From Actinospineispora acaciae DSM 45401 (GTDB lineage: Bacteria > Actinomycetota > Actinomycetes > Mycobacteriales > Pseudonocardiaceae), in NCBI RefSeq assembly GCF_000620785.1, contig NZ_JIAI01000009.1:62001-126000 (forward strand): 64,000 bases of DNA, read 5' to 3'. Both the position numbers and the translations under genes were made by a program. The notes beneath the pieces were generated by a model that was not told the origin of the DNA, searched no databases, and saw only the letters and a list, made by a program, of their open reading frames with translations. Positions within the stretch are counted from its first letter, which is position 1. Each line of letters begins with the position of its first letter. Below, piece by piece: positions 31,800 through 40,328 of this stretch.

Positions 31800-32825
31800 G
31801 TGCGAATCGGAGTGCTGACCGGCGGTGGTGACTGTCCAGGGCTGAACGCCGTGATCCGGGCCATCGTGCGCAAGGGGATACCGGAGTACAACTACCAGTT
31901 CGTCGGGTTCCGGGACGGCTGGCGCGGCCCCCTGGAGGGCCACACCAGGACGCTGGACATCCCGGCCGTGCGGGGCATCCTGCCCCGGGGAGGGACCATC
32001 CTCGGTTCGTCCCGAACCAACCCGTTCAAGATCGATAACGGCGTCGAGCGGATCCGCCAGACGCTGATGAACCTCGGGGTCGACGCGCTCATCGCGATCG
32101 GCGGCGAGGACACCCTCGGGGTGGCCACCAAGCTGCACGAGCTGGGCGTGCAGGTGATCGGCGTCCCAAAGACGATCGACAACGACCTGTCCGGCACCGA
32201 CTACACGTTCGGGTTCGACACCGCCGTGGGCATCGCCACCGAGGCGATCGACCGGCTGCACACCACCGCGGAGTCGCACCACCGGGCGCTGATCGTGGAG
32301 GTGATGGGCCGGCACGCCGGCTGGATCGCGCTGCACTCCGGGTTGGCCGGCGGCGCGAACGTCATCCTCATCCCGGAGATCCCGTTCAGCATCGAGAAGG
32401 TCTGCGACTGGGTGAACAGCCGGTTCCGCACCCAGTACTCGCCGATCATCGTGGTGGCCGAGGGCGCGACCCCGATCAACGGCACCATGGAGCTGGTCAC
32501 CAGGGAGACCGACGCGTTCGGCCACCCCCGGCTGGGTGGCATCGGCGAGTCCATCGCCCGCGAGATCGAGCAGCGCACCGGCAAGGAGGCGCGCACCACA
32601 GTCCTCGGCCATGTCCAGCGCGGCGGCACCCCCAGCAGCCGGGACCGCTGGCTGGCCACCCGCTTCGGCCTGCACGCCATCGACGCCGTGCACGACGCCG
32701 CCTGGGGCTCGATGGTGGCCCTGCGCGGCACCGACATCGTCCGCGTGCCGCTGTCCGAGGCCACCGAGAAGATCAAGACCGTGGACCCGTCCCTCTACGC
32801 CGAGGCCGAAGTCTTCTTCGGCTGA
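31800..32825 (+). CDS. pfp: Phosphofructokinase, probably pyrophosphate-dependent
   Basis: The 341-residue enzyme phosphorylates fructose 6-phosphate. GGGDCPGLNAVIR binds the phosphoryl donor. The donor-deciding segment reads GGEDTLGVA, with Asp at the position (104 in E. coli numbering) where ATP-users have Gly, and PKTIDND has Lys at 124. Both are features of pyrophosphate-dependent enzymes such as that of Amycolatopsis methanolica. MGRHAGWIA is the sugar-phosphate site. The GTG start follows the exoribonuclease by 13 nt. The donor is inferred from these residues. Confidence 0.85.
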   Translation: MRIGVLTGGGDCPGLNAVIRAIVRKGIPEYNYQFVGFRDGWRGPLEGHTRTLDIPAVRGILPRGGTILGSSRTNPFKIDNGVERIRQTLMNLGVDALIAIGGEDTLGVATKLHELGVQVIGVPKTIDNDLSGTDYTFGFDTAVGIATEAIDRLHTTAESHHRALIVEVMGRHAGWIALHSGLAGGANVILIPEIPFSIEKVCDWVNSRFRTQYSPIIVVAEGATPINGTMELVTRETDAFGHPRLGGIGESIAREIEQRTGKEARTTVLGHVQRGGTPSSRDRWLATRFGLHAIDAVHDAAWGSMVALRGTDIVRVPLSEATEKIKTVDPSLYAEAEVFFG

Positions 32826-32830
32826 CCAGA

Positions 32831-32876
32831 CCCGTGAGTGGTTAGCGTTGTTATGGCAACGCTAACCACTCACGGG
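32831..32876. terminator. Perfect 20-bp inverted repeat between pfp and aroG
   Basis: The arms 32831-32850 and 32857-32876 (beginning CCCGTGAG, 20 bp, no mismatch) enclose a 6-nt loop TTATGG. There is no U-tract. It lies 5 nt after the pfp stop and just before the aroG promoter; termination of pfp is likely. Perfect symmetry of this length may also mark a dispersed repeat. Confidence 0.65.
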
Positions 32877-32898
32877 CACTGCTCTACCCTTGGCGATC

Positions 32899-34290
32899 GT
32901 GAACTGGTCAGTGGACGCACCGCTGGACGACCTGCCCGAACTGCCGCCGCTGCCGCCCGAGCTGCGCTCCCGGCTGGACGCCGCGCTGGCGCTGCCCGCC
33001 GCGCAACAGCCCGAGTGGCCCGACCAGGCGGTGGTGCGCCAGGTACGGACGGTGCTGGAGAGCGTGCCGCCGGTCACCGTGCCCGAGGAGGTGGACCGGC
33101 TGCGCGGGCGGCTGGCCGCCGTGGCCCGCGGGGAGGCGTTCCTGCTGCAGGGCGGGGACTGCGCGGAGACGTTCGCGGACAACACCGAGCCGCACATCAG
33201 GGGCAACATCCGCACGCTGCTGCAGATGGCCGTGGTGCTGACCTACGCGGCGAGCATGCCGGTGGTCAAGCTCGGCCGGATCGCCGGGCAGTACGCCAAG
33301 CCGCGCTCGTCGCCACTCGACGCGCTCGGGCTGCCGTCCTACCGGGGCGACATCGTCAACTCGATCAAGGCCACGCCGGAGGCCCGCGTCCCCGACCCGA
33401 CCAGGATGATCCGCGCCTACGCCAACGCCAGCGCGGCGATGAACATGGTCAGGGCGCTGACCGCGGCCGGGATGGCCGGGCTGTCCTCTGTGCACGACTG
33501 GAACAAGGACTTCATCCGCAACTCCCGGGCCGCCGAGCGGTACGAGGCGCTGGCCACCGAGATCGACAGGGGCATGCGCTTCATGGAGGCCTGCGGGGTG
33601 GACGACCCCAGCCTGCACAGCGTGGAGTTCTACGCCAGCCACGAGGCGCTGCTGCTGGACTACGAGCGGTCCATGCTCCGGCTGGACACCCGCGACCCGG
33701 CCGAGCCCAAGCTCTACGACCTGTCCTCGCACTTCCTGTGGGTGGGGGAGCGGACCCGCCAGCTCGACGGCGCGCACATCGCGTTCGCCGAAGGGCTGGC
33801 CAACCCGATCGGCCTGAAGATCGGCCCGGGCACCAGCCCCGAGCTGGCGGTGGAGTACGTCGAGCGGCTCGACCCGCACGGCGTGCCGGGGCGGCTCACG
33901 CTGGTCAGCCGGATGGGCAACGGCAAGGTGCGCGACGTGCTGCCGCCGATCGTGGAGAAGGTCACCGCGTCCGGGCACAAGGTGGTCTGGCAGTGCGACC
34001 CGATGCACGGCAATACCCACGAGTCCACCACCGGCTACAAGACCCGCCACTTCGACCGGATCGTGGACGAGGTGCAGGGCTTCTTCGAGGTGCACCACGC
34101 GCTGGGCACCCACCCCGGCGGGCTGCACGTGGAGATCACCGGTGAGGACGTCACGGAGTGCCTGGGCGGCTCCCAGGAGATCTCCGACGCCGACCTGCAC
34201 GGCCGCTACGAGACGGCCTGCGACCCCCGGCTGAACACCCAGCAGTCCCTGGAGCTGGCGTTCCTGATCGCGGAGATGCTGCGCGACTGA
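32899..34290 (+). CDS. aroG: 3-deoxy-D-arabino-heptulosonate 7-phosphate synthase, class II
   Basis: The first shikimate-pathway enzyme, condensing phosphoenolpyruvate and erythrose 4-phosphate. The type II (plant-like) family is shown by FLLQGGDCAETFADNTEPHI, RIAGQYAKPRSS, DWNKDFIRNS, SRMGNGKVRD, QCDPMHGNTHES and the C-terminal ETACDPRLNTQQSLELAFL. It has 463 residues, close to M. tuberculosis AroG, which forms a complex with chorismate mutase. The GTG at 32899 gives MNWSVD, the family N-terminus, and a TACCCT -10 lies 8 nt before it; the TTG at 32890 overlaps that -10. Confidence 0.94.
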   Translation: MNWSVDAPLDDLPELPPLPPELRSRLDAALALPAAQQPEWPDQAVVRQVRTVLESVPPVTVPEEVDRLRGRLAAVARGEAFLLQGGDCAETFADNTEPHIRGNIRTLLQMAVVLTYAASMPVVKLGRIAGQYAKPRSSPLDALGLPSYRGDIVNSIKATPEARVPDPTRMIRAYANASAAMNMVRALTAAGMAGLSSVHDWNKDFIRNSRAAERYEALATEIDRGMRFMEACGVDDPSLHSVEFYASHEALLLDYERSMLRLDTRDPAEPKLYDLSSHFLWVGERTRQLDGAHIAFAEGLANPIGLKIGPGTSPELAVEYVERLDPHGVPGRLTLVSRMGNGKVRDVLPPIVEKVTASGHKVVWQCDPMHGNTHESTTGYKTRHFDRIVDEVQGFFEVHHALGTHPGGLHVEITGEDVTECLGGSQEISDADLHGRYETACDPRLNTQQSLELAFLIAEMLRD

Positions 34291-34334
34291 TACCTTTCCG
34301 CCAGGCCGTGCGAGGCAACGAGGAGGTGGTACCC

Positions 34335-34385
34335 GTGAACGTTTCGACATGGGTGCTCCCCTCAGGGGTCACGGTCGGACGATAG
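34335..34385 (+). CDS. Possible 16-residue peptide ORF
   Basis: A GTG-started 16-codon ORF (MNVSTWVLPSGVTVGR) has a strong GAGGAGGT 7-8 nt upstream, unusually good for this genome. It lies 44 nt after aroG and 46 nt before the hydrolase start. A CCCC-TCA-GGGG stem lies inside and a GGGAG/CTCCC pair follows. It could be a leader peptide or chance. No homologue is recognised. Confidence 0.35.
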   Translation: MNVSTWVLPSGVTVGR

Positions 34386-34431
34386 GTCGTCCGGGAGCGC
34401 CGTTCACGAGCACTCCCGAAAGGCACGACCC

Positions 34432-35157
34432 ATGCGCTTCACGTCCGAACGGCGCCTCGACGACGGCGTACTCGAACGCAAGTTCACCCTCGGCGAGATC
34501 CCCGGGATCCTCTGGACGCCCGGCGCCGCGCCCGCCCCGCTGATCCTGCTCGGCCACCCCGGCGGGCTGACCACGATGTACGCCCGCGTGGAGGCCCGTG
34601 CCCGGCATGCGGCGGCGGACGGCTACGCCTCGGCCACCATCGAGCTCCCCGGGTGTGGTGACCGGCCCCGTTCGGCGGCCGCCGAGGAGGCACGCGCCGA
34701 CCTGCGCCGGGCGGTGGCGGCCGGTGAGCCGGTCGACGGCGAGATCGTCGACCGGCTGGTCCTCCCGCTGGTCGAGCGGGCGGTCCCGGAATGGCGGGCC
34801 ACCCTGGACGCCCTGCTGTCGCTGCCCGAGATCGGCGGCCCGGTCGGGTACTCGGGCGGGGTGATCGCCATCGGGGTCCGGCTGGCGGTGTTCGAGCCGC
34901 GCATCGCGGCCGCCATCCTGTTCGCCGGGAGCTTCGTGCCCCGCGCCCTGTTCGAGGAGGCCCGGCGGGTCGCCATCCCGCTGCTGGTCCTGCTGCAGTG
35001 GGACGACGAAGGCAACGACCGGCAGTCCGCCCTGGACCTGTTCGACGCCTTCGGCTCCACGGAGAAGACGCTGCACGCCAACATGGGCGGGCACACCGGC
35101 GTCCCTCGGTTCGAGGGCGACGACGCGGCCCGGTTCCTCTCCCGGCACCTGACGTGA
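34432..35157 (+). CDS. Alpha/beta hydrolase
   Basis: A 241-residue alpha/beta hydrolase of the dienelactone-hydrolase-like type. LILLGHPGG holds the oxyanion loop, GYSGGVIAIG the Ser nucleophile (about residue 142), QWDDEGND the acid, and NMGGHTGVPRFEG the His near residue 223. No signal peptide is seen, so it should be cytoplasmic. The substrate is not predictable. It follows aroG on the same strand but with a 141-nt gap, so it may be separately transcribed. Confidence 0.85.
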   Translation: MRFTSERRLDDGVLERKFTLGEIPGILWTPGAAPAPLILLGHPGGLTTMYARVEARARHAAADGYASATIELPGCGDRPRSAAAEEARADLRRAVAAGEPVDGEIVDRLVLPLVERAVPEWRATLDALLSLPEIGGPVGYSGGVIAIGVRLAVFEPRIAAAILFAGSFVPRALFEEARRVAIPLLVLLQWDDEGNDRQSALDLFDAFGSTEKTLHANMGGHTGVPRFEGDDAARFLSRHLT

Positions 35158-35158
35158 G

Positions 35159-35518
35159 TCACTGGCCGTAGGAGAACCGGAGGTCGGCAAAGAGCAGTTG
35201 GTTGAGCCGCCGCCGCAGGTGTCCGGTCTTGCTCTGGTCGGGGGCCTCATCGGGAGTGAGCAAGGTGAACCTCAGCGAGGTCTCCCCGCGCTGGCCCTCG
35301 GTCAGCTCGAAGTGCACCTGGTCATGGGGTCTGCTCGGCCACAGCGATGACCACACGACTCGATGGGGCTGCTCTGCCTCCAGGACCTCGGGTTCGACCT
35401 CGTCGGATAGCAGCTTCAGCCAAGGCCGTGCCCCCGGTCGACGAGGTTGCGTGAGCGACTCCCAGACAACGAACGGGGGCGCGGGCAACGTGCGTGCCCG
35501 CGAACCGATCTCGATCAC
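35159..35518 (-). CDS. SRPBCC-like protein downstream of pknL
   Basis: A 119-residue protein with START-like features: LPAPPFVVWESLTQP at the N-terminus, VVWSSLWPSRPHDQVHFELTE strands and a helical end (GHLRRRLNQLLFADL). It begins 13 nt after pknL and is probably co-transcribed with it. Start codon is GTG without a clear ribosome site, so it may be coupled to pknL. It is convergent with the hydrolase (1-nt gap). Function unknown; it could be a PknL-linked lipid sensor, but this is only inferred from position. Confidence 0.7.
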   Translation of the reverse strand: MIEIGSRARTLPAPPFVVWESLTQPRRPGARPWLKLLSDEVEPEVLEAEQPHRVVWSSLWPSRPHDQVHFELTEGQRGETSLRFTLLTPDEAPDQSKTGHLRRRLNQLLFADLRFSYGQ

Positions 35519-35531
35519 GGCGGCGGCCCGG

Positions 35532-37199
35532 TCAGCCGGGGAGGCCGCCGAGGACGTCCTCGAGCTGGCGCTCGATCTCGTCCGCCCAGCCCCGGCCGAT
35601 GTCGCGCGGGTTGAACTCGCGGCGCGGCGGCGGGCCGGAGCTGATCACCACGGTCACGGTGCTGCCCGAGGCCAGCTCGGTGCCGGCGGCCGGGCTGGTG
35701 CCGATCACCGCGCCGGCCGGCACGGTCGGGTGGTACCTGCGGGTGGAGCCGCTGGACCGGGGCACCAGCTCGGCCGCCCTGATCAGCCGCTCGGCCTCCG
35801 GCACCGTCGTGCCGGGCTGGATGAACGGCACCCGGGGCCGGCCGGTGGAGACCATCAGCGTGACGGTGCTGCCGCGCTTGACCTCCGAGCCCGCCTTCGG
35901 CACGGAGTCGATCACGGTGCCGACCGGGACCGTGTCGTTGGGCAGCTCCCTGGCGGCCGGGACCAGGCCCGCGTCGGTGACCGCCCGCTCCGCGGCCGCC
36001 CGCTTCAGCCCGGCCAGGGCGGGCGTCGCGGTCCAGGCCTTCGCGCCGGCCGTCCAGGCCAGGATCCCCACCAGCACGCCCAGCAGCAGCACGCCGGTGA
36101 TCCAGGCGGCCAGCACCCGGCGGCCCCGGCGGCGGCGCAGCTGGTGGTCGGCCGGGCCGGTGTCCGGCGCCCAGGCCTCGTCCTCGTCGAGGGGGGTCAT
36201 GGCGGTCAGCGCCCGGGTCGGGCGGTGGCCGGGGCGGTGCTGGGGCCGCGCCGAGACGGGCTCGGTGGCCTCGAGGTCCCGGGCGGCGACCGGGACGGTG
36301 GCGGCGTCCCCGTAGTGCGGCAGCGGAACGGCCACCCTCGGTATGCCGAGCGCGGCGCGCACGCCCCGCACCGCGTGCAGCAGGGTCTCGGCGTCGCGGG
36401 GGCGGGCGTCGCGGTCCCGCCGGGTCGCGGAGGCCACCAGCGCGTCCAGGTCCGGCGGCAGGCCGGGGACCAGCTCGGACGGGGGTGGCACGTCCTCGTT
36501 CACGTGCTGGTAGGCCACGGACAGGGCGTGCTCGCCGCCGTACGGCGGCCGGCCGGTGAGCAGTTCGTAGAGCAGCACGCCGGCCGCGTAGACGTCGCTG
36601 CGGGCGTCCACCGAGGACCCGGTGACCTGCTCGGGGGACAGGTAGGCGACCGTCCCCAGGATCACCCCCGCCGCGCTCGCCCGCGAGTGCGCGACCGCCG
36701 TGACCAGCCCGAAGTCGGCCACCTTGACCGCCCCGGAGTCGCTGATCAGCACGTTCTCCGGCTTGACGTCGCGGTGGGTCAGCCCCTGCGAGTGGGCCGC
36801 CGCCAGCGCGCCGAGCACCGGTTCGAGCACGGCCAGCGCCGAGGGGACGTCCAGGGCGCCGCGCTCCACCAGCACGTCGCGCAGCGTCCCGCCGGTGACC
36901 AGCTCCATCACCAGGAACACCAGCGGCTCGGGCGGCTCGCCGTGCTCGCCCTGGTCGTAGACCCCGATCACGCCCGGGTGGTCGATGCGCGCGATCGCCC
37001 GCGCCTCGCGCTCGAACCGGCCCCGGAAGGACGGGTCGGAGGCGAGCTGGGCGTCCATCACCTTGATCGCGACAGCCCTGTCCAGCCGGGTGTCGGTGCC
37101 CCGGTAGACCTTGGACATGCCGCCGATGGCGAGCAGCTCGTCGATGCGGTAACGCCCCTCCAGGAGCGTCCCGGTCAGCTCATGCTCCGCGGCGACCAC
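35532..37199 (-). CDS. pknL: Serine/threonine protein kinase PknL with two PASTA domains
   Basis: The 555-residue protein has a Hanks-type kinase domain (about 16-275): AIGGMSKVY glycine loop, AVAIKVMD with the ATP lysine, HRDVKPENVLI, DFGLVTAV, GTVAYLSPEQV. A basic linker leads to one transmembrane helix (about 356-380), and two extracellular PASTA repeats follow (about 385-520), which bind muropeptides or lipid II in related kinases. The GTG at 37199 has a TACCAT -10 7 nt upstream. It is divergent from the Rv2175c-like gene; in M. tuberculosis PknL phosphorylates Rv2175c. M. tuberculosis PknL lacks PASTA repeats, so this copy has an outer sensor. Confidence 0.92.
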   Translation of the reverse strand: MVAAEHELTGTLLEGRYRIDELLAIGGMSKVYRGTDTRLDRAVAIKVMDAQLASDPSFRGRFEREARAIARIDHPGVIGVYDQGEHGEPPEPLVFLVMELVTGGTLRDVLVERGALDVPSALAVLEPVLGALAAAHSQGLTHRDVKPENVLISDSGAVKVADFGLVTAVAHSRASAAGVILGTVAYLSPEQVTGSSVDARSDVYAAGVLLYELLTGRPPYGGEHALSVAYQHVNEDVPPPSELVPGLPPDLDALVASATRRDRDARPRDAETLLHAVRGVRAALGIPRVAVPLPHYGDAATVPVAARDLEATEPVSARPQHRPGHRPTRALTAMTPLDEDEAWAPDTGPADHQLRRRRGRRVLAAWITGVLLLGVLVGILAWTAGAKAWTATPALAGLKRAAAERAVTDAGLVPAARELPNDTVPVGTVIDSVPKAGSEVKRGSTVTLMVSTGRPRVPFIQPGTTVPEAERLIRAAELVPRSSGSTRRYHPTVPAGAVIGTSPAAGTELASGSTVTVVISSGPPPRREFNPRDIGRGWADEIERQLEDVLGGLPG

Positions 37200-37291
37200 G
37201 CGGGCGATGGTACGAGGTGAGTGTCAGCCGGTTAGTTTGAGCCACGACGAAGGCTGCCATTTCATGGGTGAGCTGTGGCATGGTGTGCCGC

Positions 37292-37657
37292 GTGAGCGAA
37301 AGAAGCGTCGCGCCCGTGATGCTGGCCGACGATGTGAAGGCGTTGTCCATCCCGGAGGTCGCCCAGCGGTTGGGGGTGCCGGTCAGCCGGGTCCACCAGC
37401 TGGTCAGGGACGGTCACCTGCTGGCGATGTCGCGGGACGGCGCGCTGGCCGTCCCGGAGGACTTCCTCGTCGACAAGGCCGTGGTGAAGGGCCTGCCCGG
37501 CACGATCACCGTGCTGCGGGACGGTGGGTACGCCGACGAGGAGATCCTGCGCTGGCTGTTCGCCGAGGACTCCTCGCTGCCCGGCACGCCGATCGCCGCG
37601 CTGCGGTCGAACCGGGGCCGCGAGGTGAAGCGGCGCGCCCAAGCGATGGCGTTCTAG
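37292..37657 (+). CDS. DNA-binding protein of the Rv2175c type (PknL substrate family)
   Basis: The 121-residue protein has an N-terminal winged or excisionase-like HTH (SIPEVAQRLGVPVSRVHQLVRDGHLL), and the C-terminal segment GGYADEEILRWLF, ending in REVKRRAQAMAF, which matches Rv2175c closely. Rv2175c is phosphorylated by PknL, which reduces DNA binding. The short N-terminus here (VSERSVAPV) has serines but no obvious Thr. A CATGGT element lies 7 nt before the GTG at 37292. An ATG/GTG further upstream (37268) is less likely. Confidence 0.85.
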   Translation: MSERSVAPVMLADDVKALSIPEVAQRLGVPVSRVHQLVRDGHLLAMSRDGALAVPEDFLVDKAVVKGLPGTITVLRDGGYADEEILRWLFAEDSSLPGTPIAALRSNRGREVKRRAQAMAF

Positions 37658-38634
37658 GCGGCCTGAGAGCGTCCTCGGGCCGTTCCGTGGCGGCCGTGCC
37701 GTCGCTGGGCCGTGTACGCGGCGGGTAGCGCGCGCAGCGCCACGGCGGCCCGCCGGCGGGGCGGCACCGTCACCCGGCGATACAGCACGTCGTAGTCGGC
37801 GTCCGCGATCCGGTCCAGGATGGCGGCGTAGAGGGCGTACGCGGTGGCGATGCACGGCCGGGAGACCGGCGCCAGCAGCTCGATGCCGGGCGCCGCGCGG
37901 CGGTAGACCGCACAGGTGCGCGCCACCAGATGGGCCAATGCCCGGCGCACCCGGGAGTCCTGGCGGCGGCGCCGGCGGCACCAGCGCAGCAGCTCGCGGT
38001 CCACGCCGAACGCGGACAGCTCGTCGGCGGGCAGGTACAGCCGGCCCCGGTCCAGGTCCTCGCCGACGTCGCGCAGGAAGTTCGTGAGCTGGAACGCGAC
38101 GCCCAGCGCGGCGGCGGTGGGCTCGGCGGTCGCCGGGGGACCGACGGTGCCCAGCACGGGCAGCATCTGCAGCCCGATGACGGCCGCCGAGCCGTGCATG
38201 TACCCGTCCAGGTCGGCGAACGTGGCGTACTCGGTGACGTGGGTGTCCATCCGCATGGACGTCAGGAACGCGGTGAACAGCCCCGGGTCCAGCCGGTAGC
38301 GCCGCGCGGTGTCGGCCACCGCGAGCAGCACCGGGTTCGGCTCCGGCTCGCCGGCCAGCGCGCGCTTGAGGCCCGTCTCCAGCTCGTCCAGCGCCGCCGC
38401 CTTCTCGGCGGGGGAGCGGCCGTCGGTGACCGAGTCGACGATCTCGTCGGCGTGCCGGGCGAAGCCGTACAGGGCGTGCACGGCCGGGCGCTGGGCCGGC
38501 GCCAGCAGTCCGGTCGCCCGGAAGTAGCTGCGCCCGTGCGCGGCGTGCAGCGTCCGGACCTGGGTGTAGGCGTCCCGCAGCGAGGGATCGTCGACGCCGG
38601 CGGCGTCGAGCTCGCGGGACGCCCGGTCAGCCAC
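37654..38634 (-). CDS. crtB: Phytoene synthase
   Basis: The 326-residue enzyme joins two geranylgeranyl diphosphates into phytoene. Both Asp-rich motifs are present: HADEIVDSVTDG (about 61-72) and NFLRDVGEDLDRGRLYLP (about 189-206). YGFARHADEIVD and the C-terminal RIADADYDVL are typical. It overlaps the end of mptA by 8 nt, so it is translated with it, the last gene of the lppM-idsA-crtI-mptA-crtB set. Squalene synthase-like activity cannot be excluded, but crtI nearby supports phytoene. Confidence 0.9.
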   Translation of the reverse strand: MADRASRELDAAGVDDPSLRDAYTQVRTLHAAHGRSYFRATGLLAPAQRPAVHALYGFARHADEIVDSVTDGRSPAEKAAALDELETGLKRALAGEPEPNPVLLAVADTARRYRLDPGLFTAFLTSMRMDTHVTEYATFADLDGYMHGSAAVIGLQMLPVLGTVGPPATAEPTAAALGVAFQLTNFLRDVGEDLDRGRLYLPADELSAFGVDRELLRWCRRRRRQDSRVRRALAHLVARTCAVYRRAAPGIELLAPVSRPCIATAYALYAAILDRIADADYDVLYRRVTVPPRRRAAVALRALPAAYTAQRRHGRHGTARGRSQAA

Positions 38635-40261
38635 CGGCCGTGGGCACCCGTCGGGTCCGCCACAGCGAACGCAGCCGCAGCGGGTCCGGCGAGCGCAGCG
38701 ACTTGGCGGCCACCGCCGCGCCGGCCATCACGATGATCAGGTAGCCGAACGCGTACAGCGACACCTCGCCGGACGGGAAGGCCGCGATGATCAGGAAGAT
38801 CGAGTAGAAGATCGCCCTGGTCATGCCCTTCTCGGACCAGGTGGTGGCGGCCAGGATCGCCATGCCCCAGGTGAAGTACCAGGGCAGCACCGCCGGCGAG
38901 AGCAGCACGAACACCATCAGCACCACGCCGCCCCGGCGCACCGCGTCCGGCCCACCGCCGCGGGCGGCCAGCCACTGCTTCACCGCGACCGTCAGGAAGA
39001 TGATCACGCCGATGGCCCGCGCGACGCTGATGAACACCGTCATGTTCCCGGCGCCGAACATCCAGCTCCACACCGTGTAGGTGAGCTGGCCGACCCCGGT
39101 CGGCAGCGACAGCCAGTTGACGATGTTGGTCGGCGCCAGCACGGCCGGAATCCAGCCCAGCCCGACGCCGGCCACCACCGAGGTGACCGCGAACGTGGCC
39201 AGGAAGGCCGCGATGCCGGCGGTGGCCGCCTTGACGATCCGGGCGCGCTCGGTGCCGCTGAGCCGGGCCGCCCACACCAGCACCAGGAACGGCAGCGCGA
39301 TGCCGGCCGTCGCCTTGACCGCCGCCGCGCACGTGACCAGCGCGATCCCGGCGGCGTGCCGGCGGTTGAGCACCAGCAGGCTGCCCATCGCGATGCAGCC
39401 GACCACCAACAGGTCGTTGTGCGGACCGCCGATCATGAGCACGACCATCACCGGGTTGGCCACCGCCAGCCACAGCGCCACCGGCATCCGTCCGCCCAGG
39501 TGGCGGCACAGCCCGGGCAGCGCGGCGACGAACAGCACCAGCCCGGCCAGCATGGCCAGCCGGATCAGGATCACGCCGACGATCAGGTTCTCGCCGGTGA
39601 CCGAGACGACCGCCTTGGCGAGCGCGACGAACAGCGGCCCGTACGGCGCCGGGGTGTCCTGCCAGAACCAGTGCACGTTGTCCGGGATCGGCCCGGTCAG
39701 CACGTTGGGGCCGGCCGCGTACGGGTCGATCCCGCGCAGCGCCATGGCGCCGTCGGCGAGGTAGCTGTACGGGTCGCGGCTGAACAGCGGCGGCGCGACC
39801 AGCATCGGCAGCATCCACAGCACGGCGCTGCTCAACACCGCCCGCCCGCCGGCGCGGCGCGCCAGCACGTCGCGGCCGAGCAGCACCCAGGCCCAGACGG
39901 CCAGCGCCAGTCCGATGTAGGTGACCGTCACCGCGAGGTCGTAGCCGTGCCCGAACCGCCACGCGACCAGCGGCGTCCCCTCCAGGACCGGGTCGTGGAT
40001 CAGCACCCCGCCGGCCCCGAGGCCGCCGACGGCCATCACCACGCTGCCGAGGAACCCCAGCAGCAGCGGCTTGCGCGCGGGCCTGCCCAGCCGCGGCCAC
40101 CAGCCCGGCGGGGCGGGCTCTGACGGCGGCGTAGCGGTGAGCTCGCGCTCGATCAGGTCGGTCGTGGTGCCGACCCCACTGTCCTGGACGGGAGTAGCGC
40201 GAAGCGCCGCCTCCGTATCCTCGGCGGTGGCTGGTGTCGACAGCTGCGGCTGGGACGTCAT
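38627..40261 (-). CDS. mptA: Alpha-(1->6)-mannopyranosyltransferase MptA (GT-C)
   Basis: A polytopic membrane mannosyltransferase of 544 residues with about 12-13 hydrophobic helices. GT-C glycosyltransferases use polyprenyl-phosphate mannose outside the membrane; the acidic loop SRDPYSYLADGAMAL and FWQDTPAPYGPL fit the family. MptA extends the mannan core of lipomannan and matches Rv2174 by position. The ATG at 40261 gives MTSQPQL; an upstream GTG at 40312 would add 17 residues. The N-terminal about 65 residues are soluble and Pro/Thr-rich. It lies inside a carotenoid gene set. Confidence 0.88.
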   Translation of the reverse strand: MTSQPQLSTPATAEDTEAALRATPVQDSGVGTTTDLIERELTATPPSEPAPPGWWPRLGRPARKPLLLGFLGSVVMAVGGLGAGGVLIHDPVLEGTPLVAWRFGHGYDLAVTVTYIGLALAVWAWVLLGRDVLARRAGGRAVLSSAVLWMLPMLVAPPLFSRDPYSYLADGAMALRGIDPYAAGPNVLTGPIPDNVHWFWQDTPAPYGPLFVALAKAVVSVTGENLIVGVILIRLAMLAGLVLFVAALPGLCRHLGGRMPVALWLAVANPVMVVLMIGGPHNDLLVVGCIAMGSLLVLNRRHAAGIALVTCAAAVKATAGIALPFLVLVWAARLSGTERARIVKAATAGIAAFLATFAVTSVVAGVGLGWIPAVLAPTNIVNWLSLPTGVGQLTYTVWSWMFGAGNMTVFISVARAIGVIIFLTVAVKQWLAARGGGPDAVRRGGVVLMVFVLLSPAVLPWYFTWGMAILAATTWSEKGMTRAIFYSIFLIIAAFPSGEVSLYAFGYLIIVMAGAAVAAKSLRSPDPLRLRSLWRTRRVPTAGG

Positions 40262-40328
40262 CTTGAGCCCTATGCTCGCACGGGGCGTTTCGGCGGGTTG
40301 TGCCAGGGGCACCCGCGAGATCGTTCGG

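Noticed and set aside
34335..34385. Tryptophan-type attenuation peptide controlling aroG
   Set aside because: The short ORF lies after aroG, not before it, and has only one Trp codon.
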